64,000 nt of DNA from Promethearchaeia archaeon (GCA_029856145.1 JAHQWK010000012.1:1-64000); one strand, 5' to 3'; counted from the stretch's first letter, positions 7,960 to 16,289 are shown. Program-made: numbers and translations. Notes: generated from the letters alone by a model not told the origin.

Positions 7960-8007
7960 ATCTTTGTATAGTTCTATTGAAATAAGGCATACTTTTGAAT
8001 TATCTAT

Positions 8008-8232
8008 TTAATGTAGTTTCATACAATTTGCAAACTCTTGCCTTAATATTATTTTATATTCAGGATTTCTTTCTTTAAACGGAATCTTTTCTGCTCCTGA
8101 ATAAATATCAGTAGATTCATATTTCCTAAAGAGTCGTGAAAAAGGAATAATAATTTCAGAAATATCAAAATGATCTTCAGAAAGTTCCTTATAAAAATTT
8201 TCATTATGTAATTTTCCTGAAATCATTTCCAT
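8008..8232 (-). CDS. small IPFS/ERxxK/EF-motif protein, copy C, partner of the RHH gene
   Basis: A 74-residue protein starting at ATG, with ggaagtgg just ahead as ribosome binding site. Motifs FDISEIIIPFSRLFRK, STDIYSGAEKIPFKERN, then PEYKIILRQEF match copies A (1686-1904) and B (2432-2671). It begins nine bases after the stop of the RHH regulator at 8242-8667 and is surely co-transcribed with it. Small-protein partners of RHH regulators are often toxins or anti-regulators; here no toxin fold (RelE, PIN, MazF) is recognisable. It may equally be a cofactor of the RHH protein. Length and charge fit a soluble cytoplasmic protein. Confidence 0.6.
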   Translation of the reverse strand: MEMISGKLHNENFYKELSEDHFDISEIIIPFSRLFRKYESTDIYSGAEKIPFKERNPEYKIILRQEFANCMKLH

Positions 8233-8241
8233 ACCACTTCC

Positions 8242-8667
8242 TTATTCTTTTATGATTAATTTTCCCCTAATTCGGAGTTTAACGCCTAACTTTTCTAACT
8301 TGTTTTTATGTTCAAAAATTATATTTCTTAAAATCTTACGGCTAATTTCTAGTTGTTCGGCTAAAATATCAAATTCAATCTCATTGAAAAGTTCTGAATA
8401 TCTCACTAGCTTTTGAATTGATTCTTGGATAACTTGATTATAATCAGTTATTTCAATTTCTCTGGTAATATCATTTAAATCTATATCATAATTGCTTTTT
8501 AATATATTTGGGTTGCCTTCAATCCAATTATGTATAAGATTACGAACTGTTTCTGAACGTGATTGCTTTCTTTTTTTTGCCATCGTGGTTATTACTCTTT
8601 CATCAAAGGCATCTAGACTGAAAGTAATTCTAGATAAATCTGATGATTTTTTTGTATCTGATGGCAT
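8242..8667 (-). CDS. ribbon-helix-helix DNA-binding protein with C-terminal helical domain
   Basis: 141 residues. Positions about 13-50 carry a ribbon-helix-helix domain: strand SRITFSLDAFDERV, helix A with MAKKRKQSRSE, and helix B SETVRNLIHNWIEGN. The remaining 90 residues are helical with a possible winged-helix feel (FDILAEQLEISRKILRNII, then a basic KLGVKLRIRGKLIIKE tail). RHH proteins bind palindromic or tandem operators as dimers of dimers and usually repress their own promoter. The intergenic region ahead of this gene has such repeats (8741-8814). It is followed after nine bases by the small-protein copy C. Regulation of the divergent gene at 8853 is likely. Confidence 0.8.
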   Translation of the reverse strand: MPSDTKKSSDLSRITFSLDAFDERVITTMAKKRKQSRSETVRNLIHNWIEGNPNILKSNYDIDLNDITREIEITDYNQVIQESIQKLVRYSELFNEIEFDILAEQLEISRKILRNIIFEHKNKLEKLGVKLRIRGKLIIKE

Positions 8668-8740
8668 ATATTAAGAAACCCGACAAAATTTTTTGCTTAT
8701 TATTTACATTTTTTTTCGAATATTTAAATGTTCGCCTTTT

Positions 8741-8814
8741 ATGATCATTTGATGCATCACTGAAGATGCATAGATTTATAAATGAGGAGGATCATATAAT
8801 ATTCATATAATATT
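8741..8814. promoter_or_regulatory. operator-like cluster of palindromes and tandem 11-bp repeats
   Basis: Between the divergent RHH and cyclin-like genes lie atgatcat (8741-8748), gatgcatc (8751-8758), a second gatgcat (8765-8771), and two exact head-to-tail copies of catataatatt (8793-8803 and 8804-8814). Eleven bases is one helical turn, the spacing preferred by RHH proteins on tandem half-sites. A TATA-like agatttataaatg (8772-8784) sits between them. Proposed as the binding region of the adjacent RHH protein. Confidence 0.4.
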
Positions 8815-8852
8815 TGAATATCATTTACATATTATACGGTCGTGTGTGTGAA

Positions 8853-9494
8853 ATGTTAGAACTCTATACCACTCAGTATGAAGAATTAAACACCAAGGAA
8901 CGTATTACAATTGATTTAATAAAAGATGGTCAGGAATTTTTACAGCAATTTGATATCAATTCTGATTTTTTACTAGATACAATCTCGGTAGTCTATAAAT
9001 ATTTGAGAAATAATGGAAAAATTCCCCATAATCTATATAAATTCTTTGTCGCAGCATACTATATAATTTCTAGACACCCTTTTGCGTTTCCAGCTCATGA
9101 AACCAAGAAAGAATTTTGTCAAAAATTTAATCTTCCAGTGAGCGCATTAGAATATTGTGTAGAAAAAATAACAAATTCCTTAGATTACATCAAAATCTTA
9201 GATGACATGAATTTTCCCTATTTTGTTGATCCAAAACGAGATATTAGCTTAAAATTCATAAAAAACCTTATTAAATCTAAAGTGGATAAGGCAATGATGA
9301 CTTTTTTAGTATGGAACCAGCCAATTAACTCACAAATTCTTACTGAAGAATTAGTAAATGAAGCGATTTTTAAACAAAATGCTTTTCCTGAAGAATTATT
9401 TAGACAATTATTTGAAATCGCTTTCGAGTATGTCGAAAACGAGTTCTCGGACTATAAAGAGTATGTGAGAATGCAAAAAAAATTCTTTATATGA
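8853..9494 (+). CDS. cyclin-fold-like (TFB-core-like) protein lacking a zinc ribbon
   Basis: About 213 residues from ATG (MLELYTTQYEE); a TTG 39 bases upstream would add 13 residues but overlaps the repeat cluster. The middle reads KFFVAAYYIISRHPFAFPAHETKKEF in two overlapping parts, then QKFNLPVSALEYCVEKITN. The pattern A-x-x-Y-x-x-S/C-R followed by a helix and a V-x-x-x-x-L-x-x-x-x-x-x-I helix is that of a TFIIB/cyclin-box repeat. A second, weaker helical repeat follows. No zinc ribbon or B-reader is present. It may be a transcription-factor derivative or an unrelated all-helical protein. It is divergent from the RHH gene and likely controlled by it. Confidence 0.4.
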   Translation: MLELYTTQYEELNTKERITIDLIKDGQEFLQQFDINSDFLLDTISVVYKYLRNNGKIPHNLYKFFVAAYYIISRHPFAFPAHETKKEFCQKFNLPVSALEYCVEKITNSLDYIKILDDMNFPYFVDPKRDISLKFIKNLIKSKVDKAMMTFLVWNQPINSQILTEELVNEAIFKQNAFPEELFRQLFEIAFEYVENEFSDYKEYVRMQKKFFI

Positions 9495-9571
9495 ATTTTC
9501 CGTCATAATTGATTAATCTTTTCTAATTGCATATCCCAATCTTGAAGAGCTAATTCATTTGATATTGTATA

Positions 9572-10402
9572 TTACTTTTCTAAAAAATCTAAAATGATTT
9601 TATTTACCTCAGATGCTCTTGATACCGTCATAAAATGTCCAGCTCTTTTAATTATTTTGAAAGTACTATTCGGTATTCTCTTATCTATCTCAATCATTAA
9701 AGATTTGGGAATCAATCTATCATGAGAAGCAGCAACTAATAATGTATCATTTTTAATTTTATTTAAACGATCATATACATTATGTTTTTTCATCGCATTT
9801 CCTTGATTAATAATATCTTGGGCTCTGGATGGATTTAGTTTACTCTGTTCTATTAGATCTTCTAAAGAAAAAGCATTAAAAAATTTTTTTTTAGGATTTT
9901 GTTTAAGTTCTTGTCTGAACTTCTGATGGTAAATAAATGAAGATTTATTCCAAAATGCCTTGATTGTATCTGTTTGAAGTAGCTCAATCTCTTTTATCCG
10001 ATTCTTAATTATCAAGTTTACGACATCTTCATCATCAAATTTTGCATTTGTTGCTATTAAAACAAGTTTTTTTACATATTGAGGATATTTTAATACAAAA
10101 TTCTGAGCAATCATTCCCCCTAATGATCTACCAATTAGATGAGCTATCTCAATTTGTAAATGATCCATTAAACCCTTTATATCATCCACAAATAAATCCA
10201 TTGTATAAAGATAATTGGGTCTATCGGTTTTTCCAGTTCCTCTTAGGTCAAATGTAATTGTTTTATATTTTTCACTAAAATCTATTATTTGAGGCATCCA
10301 AATTTCTTTTTTTGAACCAAAACCATGGATTAATATGACTGGAAAGCCACTTCCTTTAATTTCATAGGAAATGTTAATTCCATTAGCAAATGCAAAACTC
10401 AT
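9572..10402 (-). CDS. alpha/beta hydrolase fold protein
   Basis: 276 residues, the standard length for this family. Oxyanion-hole motif HGFGS (residues about 25-29), nucleophile elbow GRSLGGM near residue 92, catalytic Asp in AASHDRLIPK near residue 228 and catalytic His in RAGHFMTVSR near residue 256 are all present, as is the strand motif TITFDLRGTGKTDRP. These features identify a monomeric cytosolic hydrolase of the AB_hydrolase_1 type (3-oxoadipate-enol-lactonase/haloperoxidase-like group). Substrate is not predictable. It starts at ATG and is not linked to a pathway by its neighbours. Confidence 0.9.
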   Translation of the reverse strand: MSFAFANGINISYEIKGSGFPVILIHGFGSKKEIWMPQIIDFSEKYKTITFDLRGTGKTDRPNYLYTMDLFVDDIKGLMDHLQIEIAHLIGRSLGGMIAQNFVLKYPQYVKKLVLIATNAKFDDEDVVNLIIKNRIKEIELLQTDTIKAFWNKSSFIYHQKFRQELKQNPKKKFFNAFSLEDLIEQSKLNPSRAQDIINQGNAMKKHNVYDRLNKIKNDTLLVAASHDRLIPKSLMIEIDKRIPNSTFKIIKRAGHFMTVSRASEVNKIILDFLEK

Positions 10403-10569
10403 AATACTATAAAATAATTCAGTTTAGATAAGTAATTTAAATGGAAGATATAAATATGAGAAGTCGCATTAACTAATTATAATATCGATTTTACTGTTAT
10501 AAGAATACTTACCTATATATTAGATAAACTTCATATCTAATGAACATAAATTAAGTTGGGTTTGATTTA

Positions 10570-11166
10570 ATGCCAGTTTATAAAAATATTGTAGAGTTTC
10601 TTGAATTCATTAATATCAGTACTGAAAAATTCACCTTGTTTGAATGGAAACCAGGAAGTTCATTTCGAAGATTTGATTTAGATTTAAATATAATTAAAGA
10701 AAATCCTATCAGTGACATATTTTTTCATAGAGATAAAGGAAATATGAAACTTGTATATATTCGAAAACATAATCTAATATACACTGTGGGTGCAAGTCCA
10801 GCAGTTCAATATCAACTTTTAGAAGCGCTATTGGAATATGTTGATTTAAAATTTAATGAAACTTTTGATGTAGAAACTATCTTGTCATATGGAGATTTCT
10901 CTCCTGGCCTTTTTGATAATGAATTTATGGGAATCATTGAAGATATCATAAAGAATTTTGCAGATTTAGGATTAGTTAAACGAATTCATGTAGAATGTAG
11001 AGTATGTGGTACGGTTCTTCCTTTATTTGTAAAAAAAAGTTTCATTGAGAATGCAGAATCATACCCTGTTCCAATAGTATATAGTCATCGCGGTCACGCG
11101 ATATTATGTTTCATCGATCAAAACTATCATCACAGAGGAGTAGAGCTAGTAAATATTACAGGGTAA
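10570..11166 (+). CDS. longin-like domain protein with C-terminal CxxC/His zinc motif
   Basis: 198 residues from ATG, preceded by ggtttgattta. Residues about 58-100 run MKLVYIRKHNLIYTVGAS and then QLLEALLEYVDLKFNETF. This layout, K-x-x-Y-x-x-x-x-L-Y followed by L-L-E and F-x-E-x-F, resembles the central strands and helix of longin domains in adaptin sigma chains and related trafficking proteins, which are common in Asgard genomes. The C-terminal part has CRVCGTVLPLFV and SHRGHAILCFIDQNYHHRG, a probable zinc-binding or strand-rich module. The next gene follows after 83 bases on the same strand. A roadblock-type fold or an unrelated alpha/beta protein are alternatives. Confidence 0.4.
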   Translation: MPVYKNIVEFLEFINISTEKFTLFEWKPGSSFRRFDLDLNIIKENPISDIFFHRDKGNMKLVYIRKHNLIYTVGASPAVQYQLLEALLEYVDLKFNETFDVETILSYGDFSPGLFDNEFMGIIEDIIKNFADLGLVKRIHVECRVCGTVLPLFVKKSFIENAESYPVPIVYSHRGHAILCFIDQNYHHRGVELVNITG

Positions 11167-11249
11167 ATATAACTAAAACTAAATTTTTATCCCCTTTATC
11201 TTAAATCCTCAATAATGAATTTTAAAAACTTAATTAATATAATATACAT

Positions 11250-12308
11250 ATGGAAGAAAATCAAAATTCCAATAAACAACCTGAGCAATCATTTTTTGAG
11301 GAGATTATTAAAAAAACTAAGACTGGTATAACCTTTCCTAAAGCACTAAGAGATGAATTCTTTGAAGAAGACACTGATGTATATTTTAAACTAGTTGTCC
11401 CTAAGGAAAAAGATAAAATTATTTTAGAATTTCTATCAGAAGAGGATGCCGAAGAAATCTCTGAGAAATTGAAGCTAGTAAAATCTAAAACTGTCAGCAC
11501 TCTAAAAGCCCTAGATAAAAAAAAAATAGAAACTATTAAGAAAACTGTAGGTCCTAGCCCTGCTTGGGGTGAATATTTTGTATATGATTTTGAGGCAAAA
11601 GACAAAATCATTCCTATCCTAGAATCTGCCTTTTATAAATTTGCAGAGACACCTCTGCATTTAGAGGATGCTATGGGACGTGTTAAGTATGCGTTAGTTT
11701 CTTTTCTTTCGTCAACAAAAACTGAAAATGCTAAATTATATTTTGCTGTAGAAAAGTTCTTAATCGATATAATTGATAAATTTAACCAACCAAATTTACT
11801 AGATTGGATTTTTGAGAAGATTATTCCAAATGTTGACAGTAAATTTCTTTATGAGCAAGCTCTTTTGGAGCTTGTTGAAGCTAGTTTAAAATTTAAAAGG
11901 TGGGAGAAGGCAGAACTATATATATTCTATGTGTTGAAAAACATTGATAGCTATTCTAAGTCTGAAATGTATAATATCATGAATAGTTTTAAACAGTTGG
12001 TTAAGAAAGTTAAATATAACGAAAGATCAGATAAAATTGATATCTTGCTGAAGGAGAAATTACTTGAATATGGTAATGGGGTTGAAGATGCTGATTACAA
12101 AATTCAGATTGTAGAATTCCTTGAAGATTTACAATATATTGAACTTGCTTATGATCTTGCGAAGAAAATTCAGCTTAGTTTACCGTCTGAGAGTATGAGA
12201 ATAGAAGAGATTAGAAAAATAGTAAGACGATTACATACTACTCCCATTAGTGAAAATAAACCAAATTCAAGTCTAGATTTTGAAGAGGACGAGGGAAATA
12301 TTGACTAA
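11250..12308 (+). CDS. AbrB-like N-terminus with TPR-like helical repeats
   Basis: 352 residues. Residues about 22-75 contain KTGITFPKALRDEFFEE and DVYFKLVVPKEKDKIILEF, which matches the SpoVT/AbrB swapped-hairpin pattern (G-x-I-T-x-P-K-x-L-R). The rest is helical with a repeat feel (EKAELYIFYVLKNI, IELAYDLAKKIQLSL), like TPR or similar solenoids, and an acidic tail. An AbrB-like domain on a long solenoid is not a standard bacterial layout, so DNA binding is uncertain and the N-terminal module may serve dimerisation. It ends overlapping the convergent HEAT/coiled-coil gene by four bases. No family name is known to me. Confidence 0.45.
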   Translation: MEENQNSNKQPEQSFFEEIIKKTKTGITFPKALRDEFFEEDTDVYFKLVVPKEKDKIILEFLSEEDAEEISEKLKLVKSKTVSTLKALDKKKIETIKKTVGPSPAWGEYFVYDFEAKDKIIPILESAFYKFAETPLHLEDAMGRVKYALVSFLSSTKTENAKLYFAVEKFLIDIIDKFNQPNLLDWIFEKIIPNVDSKFLYEQALLELVEASLKFKRWEKAELYIFYVLKNIDSYSKSEMYNIMNSFKQLVKKVKYNERSDKIDILLKEKLLEYGNGVEDADYKIQIVEFLEDLQYIELAYDLAKKIQLSLPSESMRIEEIRKIVRRLHTTPISENKPNSSLDFEEDEGNID

Positions 12309-13486
12309 TCGGTGTTATCTTCTTTTTTTTCTGTAACTTTTTTAAGTTCTTCCTCAACCCTTTTCATTTCGTCATGTTTAATTTTCTGTTCTTTTTGTTC
12401 GATAGATTTTTGCTTTAGCTCTAATTCAACTTGAGATAACGCTTTTTCCTGTTCTATAAGCTCCTCTTTTAGTATTAAAGCTTTTTCCCTTTCTAAAATT
12501 TCTTTTTCTTCTAAATCTTTCTCTCTTTCTTCTAATTCTAATTTCTTTTTCTTAATTTCTAAATCTTTCTTTTTTAATTCAATCTCTTTATCAATAATTT
12601 CCTCTTCTTTTTTCTTCAACTTTTTAGGGATTTTGATCTCTTTCTCGTCTCCAATTTCGCTTTCTTTTTCTAAGATTTCTTTCTCTTTTTCTTCTAACTC
12701 TAATTTTTTCTTTTTAATTTCTAATTTTTTCTTTTTAAGCTCAAATTCTTTATTTAATATTTCTGATTCTTCTTTATCTAAAAGTTCTATTTTTTCTTCT
12801 GCTTCAGATGATTCAATTTCTTCTTCTACAATCTCTTCAATCTTATCTATCGAAACGATTGACTTTAATATTTCATCAATAAGATCCTTAATTCTTTCAT
12901 TTTCGGCCATCTCTGAGATTTCTTTAGCATAATCGGTCAAAATTTTTGTCATAAATTTAGGAGATTTTATCCCTATAGCTTTTAAAGTCTGAAGAGCTTT
13001 TTCTACTACGAAATCTTTTTCATCACTCAATTTTATCAATATAGTTTTTATAAGAGATTCATTATCTATTATGGCATCTCCACCAGCCATATAAATTAAT
13101 AATTGTAAAGCAGCTTCTCGAACATTAGGATCATCTGAAGTCACTAAATTTTCACTATACGGAAGAAATAGATCACATTCTTTCTCACAAATCGTTTTTA
13201 AAAGCAGTAAAAAGGTGAATCGTAAGACTGGATCTCGCTTTGATAAATGTTCTAATAAAGATGGTATATCTATTATAAGATTTTCAATTAAGAAACGTAA
13301 TACAGTACGCCCACCATGTAAAGTTAGAAGTGTTTCTATTACATTCTCAAGTCTATCCAAGTATTCATTTTCATTAGCATCTCCAATATAAAGTCCAATT
13401 GTATGCACAGCATCATCAAATCTCCCATCTTTTACAAAATCTTTTATTTGAAGTATTTCTACTACTTCTTTTTCAGTATCATTCAT
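12305..13486 (-). CDS. HEAT-like repeat domain joined to a long charged coiled coil
   Basis: 393 residues. The first 200 residues are HEAT/ARM-like helical repeats (DPVLRFTFLLLLKTI, DPNVREAALQLLIYM, KDFVVEKALQTLKAIG). Residues about 215-390 are almost only Glu, Lys, Leu and Ile in heptads, a single long coiled coil with an internal duplication (LEIKKKKLELEE occurs at both ends of a 45-residue unit). Solenoid plus coiled coil suggests a scaffold or filament-associated protein rather than an enzyme. It follows the gene at 13520-14473 after 33 bases on the same strand, probably as an operon. The extreme charge makes homology searches unreliable in the tail. Confidence 0.55.
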   Translation of the reverse strand: MNDTEKEVVEILQIKDFVKDGRFDDAVHTIGLYIGDANENEYLDRLENVIETLLTLHGGRTVLRFLIENLIIDIPSLLEHLSKRDPVLRFTFLLLLKTICEKECDLFLPYSENLVTSDDPNVREAALQLLIYMAGGDAIIDNESLIKTILIKLSDEKDFVVEKALQTLKAIGIKSPKFMTKILTDYAKEISEMAENERIKDLIDEILKSIVSIDKIEEIVEEEIESSEAEEKIELLDKEESEILNKEFELKKKKLEIKKKKLELEEKEKEILEKESEIGDEKEIKIPKKLKKKEEEIIDKEIELKKKDLEIKKKKLELEEREKDLEEKEILEREKALILKEELIEQEKALSQVELELKQKSIEQKEQKIKHDEMKRVEEELKKVTEKKEDNTD

Positions 13487-13519
13487 TTTACCACCATAAT
13501 TTTTTAAATCCTGTTTTTT

Positions 13520-14473
13520 TTATATCCAAAGAATATAATATTCGGTATAAATTCGGGTTGCAAAATTAAATATTAATCTTAAGTCTCTATGTCTTAGTTT
13601 TAACTTATCTCCTTCTTCAGTATAGTTATTCGTTAAGAGACTTACGTGTAAAATTATTTCTAAATTTTGATTTTTATCCTCATGTAGACTAATCTGATCA
13701 CAGTATTGTGTTAAAGCATTAAGATCTTCCCAAAATGTATTCCAAAAATATTGATCCATTTTGGAATCATTATCCTGTAATGGTTCTCGTGATATTTTTG
13801 TCAGTATATCATAAGGAACTTTGAGAGAAATTTCAACATGTTTAGAAGGGATAAATGCTAATTTTACTTCAGGAAAATAAATCTCAGCATAAAGTTGACA
13901 AATACCATTCAAAAGTTCAAGGCTCGTGATGCTTTCACGATTAGCATTACAAAGAACATATTTCTCATTTAAATATAAAACATGAATACGATCTTCAAAT
14001 TTGAATATCAAATAATTATCAGTTTTAAGATACTCAAACTTTTCATTCCTATTATGAATTCTATCATCAAATATCTTAAATGCATCTTCCAGTTTATTAA
14101 ATGAGATAAATTTATTTAATTTACGATAGTCTCCATGGAAAAAAACATCTAAAAAATCAATTAAATATAAATATGCATCAAAGGGTCTATATATAACCGT
14201 CTTATTCCTAAAAAACCTCTCAACAACCCCCTTATGGACGCTATAACAAAATTTGGGTAAATCGTCTATTTTGAGTTCACTTTTAATGCGTAGTTTCAAT
14301 AAATGTCTTCTTGAACATTTTGGTTGTAAAGTGCATGCTATTCTATCTCGCTCACAGTCATCAAAGCAGAGTTTGTCTATAGTATTCCGCAATAAATCAA
14401 TTAATTCTGATTTATTTTTTGTGTCTGATTCAGTGTTTAAATATTTTAAAATGTGCTCTTCTTTTAAAGGCAT
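13520..14473 (-). CDS. uncharacterised protein with N-terminal four-cysteine cluster
   Basis: 317 residues from ATG. The N-terminal region holds C36-x3-C40-x6-C47-x5-C53 in a basic context (CSRRHLLKLRIK), which could bind zinc or an iron-sulfur cluster. The rest is mixed alpha/beta with FRNKTVIYRPFDAYLYLIDFL, FKFEDRIHVLYLNEKYVLC and an aromatic C-terminus ending YYILWI. I do not recognise a family. It is the first gene of a probable two-gene minus-strand operon with the HEAT/coiled-coil gene. No signal peptide or membrane helix is visible, so a cytosolic location is likely. Confidence 0.5.
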   Translation of the reverse strand: MPLKEEHILKYLNTESDTKNKSELIDLLRNTIDKLCFDDCERDRIACTLQPKCSRRHLLKLRIKSELKIDDLPKFCYSVHKGVVERFFRNKTVIYRPFDAYLYLIDFLDVFFHGDYRKLNKFISFNKLEDAFKIFDDRIHNRNEKFEYLKTDNYLIFKFEDRIHVLYLNEKYVLCNANRESITSLELLNGICQLYAEIYFPEVKLAFIPSKHVEISLKVPYDILTKISREPLQDNDSKMDQYFWNTFWEDLNALTQYCDQISLHEDKNQNLEIILHVSLLTNNYTEEGDKLKLRHRDLRLIFNFATRIYTEYYILWI

Positions 14474-14680
14474 CTTTGTAAATTTCTAAATTTTAGTTTT
14501 ATTTACATTATTCTATGAAATAAAAAGAATTAAAATCTAATATTTTTTATTATTCTTCTAAATAAATATAAAAGAAGAGTAAAATATACATTCATTTAAT
14601 TATAAAAAATTATTAATTAACGTTTCTTCTATTCTTATAATAATAAACATATCCAAATATCATAATTAGGTTCAAAGAAT

Positions 14681-16255
14681 ATGTTGAGACAAATTCATAT
14701 CTTTCTAGAATCAGAATTATTATTTGTTAAAGATTATGCAAAGGCTCTTGGAAATGAAGAATTAAACAATGTAAAAACGATTATTCAAAAATATATTGAT
14801 ATGCCGATGCCAGGGAAAACTTTTCAAAGACCTATATCTAACTTTCAAATTTTTCATAGAGCATTCGAGAACTTATATTTTCTGTTTATAACAGATATTG
14901 TAGATTCTCTTCAATATTTTGATGCAATAATATTAAAAACAATTGATAAATTTAAAGTATTATTTCCAAAACCTTCTGAAATAACCCAATCTGGCCCTGC
15001 CAAAGATGAATTTATTGATTTCTTAGATCAAATTCAAAAGGAACTCCACTCAAAAATTTCTATAATTGGTCCCGCATATTCAGGTAAAACAACACTTTAT
15101 AATATGCTAAGAAGCGGTGAAGAAAAGACACTTATGGATTTCGCGAAAACATCAACTTTAGAAATAGATGGAATATGGTTTGATTTATGGGATTTCCAAT
15201 TAAACGATAATTTTTCTCTTTTGTGGTCGAAATTTGTACGTGGTTCTGATTTAATAGTACTCTTCTTTAATTTAGCTAATTATAATCTAAAGATGATCAA
15301 CCATTTCTTAAATTTACATAAAATCGAGAGTAATTACTCTAAATTATTGATTATTGGAAATAAAAGAGACTTAGTAGAAGATGCGGATCTGAGAAGAATA
15401 AAAAATGAATTAAGTATTCCTGATTTTAAAGAAATTTCTTTGAATGCTCCAGATGTGAAATCTGAAATTCATAAATATATTAATGAGGTTCTTGGCTTAA
15501 AGGAAAAGTTCCCTGAAAATTTTGAAGATCTAGTAAAAGAAGCAGATGATTTAGCTTTAGAAGGAAAAAAGATTCAAGCGTTAGCAAAGTATAAAGAACT
15601 GACTACTTTAAGTGAACTATATCAGAATATCATGTTTACAAAGACTTTAAAACAGAAAATTGAGGATATTAACAAAAAAATTAAAGAAGATATAAAGAAA
15701 AGAAAAGAGTTTGAAAAAACAAAAGCTTTCGACGTTGCAAAACCATTAATCTTTACACGAAAAGTTACAGTAAAACCACTACCACCTTCAGATGAACCAC
15801 AAGATATAAAATCTTTAGAAGAAGAACTCCCACCTGCACCTAAAAGACCTCCAAAAAAGTTAGTGTCATTTCAAATGCTAGAAAAAGAAACGGAATTAAA
15901 ACCTATTAAAGCGACTAAACCTCCTTTAAAAATCATTAAAAAAATTCCACCTCCCAAAGAAGTCCGTAAAGAGCCTCAACCCGCTAAAACTCCTGATACC
16001 ACATCACCCAAAGCAAAAATGCCAATGGAATTATTTGGACCACATGAAGAAATAAAAAAGGAAATGGATAAACCATTAGTTATAGATTTTACTAAGGAAC
16101 TACAAAAAATTATAACCGAAAAAGGAAGTTCTCTCAGTTTGACTTTGTGTCAAAATTTAATAACTGAATTGCAAAAATCTTTAGGGAGACCCATAACCCT
16201 TGAAGATATTAAATTAGCTGCTGAATTTTTCATCAAACAAGAAAAATTGATATAA
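14681..16255 (+). CDS. Ras/Arf-like small GTPase domain embedded in a multidomain protein
   Basis: 524 residues. An N-terminal helical region (1-120) precedes a small GTPase domain: Walker A GPAYSGKT (130-137), switch II position WDFQ (170-173) where Ras-like proteins have WDTAGQ or DxxG, NKRD (227-230) for guanine specificity, and SLNA (253-256) in the G5 place. The conserved glycine of DxxG is missing, so hydrolysis or switching may be unusual. After it come a TPR/MIT-like helical pair (EADDLALEGKKIQALAKY), a basic linker, a proline-rich stretch (about 365-450) and a C-terminal helical domain (470-524). Asgard genomes hold many small GTPases; this size is rare. Possible role in membrane or cytoskeletal organisation, inferred only. 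Confidence 0.75.
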   Translation: MLRQIHIFLESELLFVKDYAKALGNEELNNVKTIIQKYIDMPMPGKTFQRPISNFQIFHRAFENLYFLFITDIVDSLQYFDAIILKTIDKFKVLFPKPSEITQSGPAKDEFIDFLDQIQKELHSKISIIGPAYSGKTTLYNMLRSGEEKTLMDFAKTSTLEIDGIWFDLWDFQLNDNFSLLWSKFVRGSDLIVLFFNLANYNLKMINHFLNLHKIESNYSKLLIIGNKRDLVEDADLRRIKNELSIPDFKEISLNAPDVKSEIHKYINEVLGLKEKFPENFEDLVKEADDLALEGKKIQALAKYKELTTLSELYQNIMFTKTLKQKIEDINKKIKEDIKKRKEFEKTKAFDVAKPLIFTRKVTVKPLPPSDEPQDIKSLEEELPPAPKRPPKKLVSFQMLEKETELKPIKATKPPLKIIKKIPPPKEVRKEPQPAKTPDTTSPKAKMPMELFGPHEEIKKEMDKPLVIDFTKELQKIITEKGSSLSLTLCQNLITELQKSLGRPITLEDIKLAAEFFIKQEKLI

Positions 16256-16289
16256 ATAGAAAGAGTTTCAATTTCGAATTTTTAAGTCC

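Noticed and set aside
7776..8007. Possible structured RNA in the less AT-rich intergenic stretch
   Set aside because: No tRNA cloverleaf, C/D box pair or conserved RNA motif could be built; only a weak CWVC frame is present.
12633..12932. Serine/phenylalanine-rich + strand frame
   Set aside because: Antisense of the Glu/Lys coiled coil of the 12305-13486 gene; composition is explained by complementarity.
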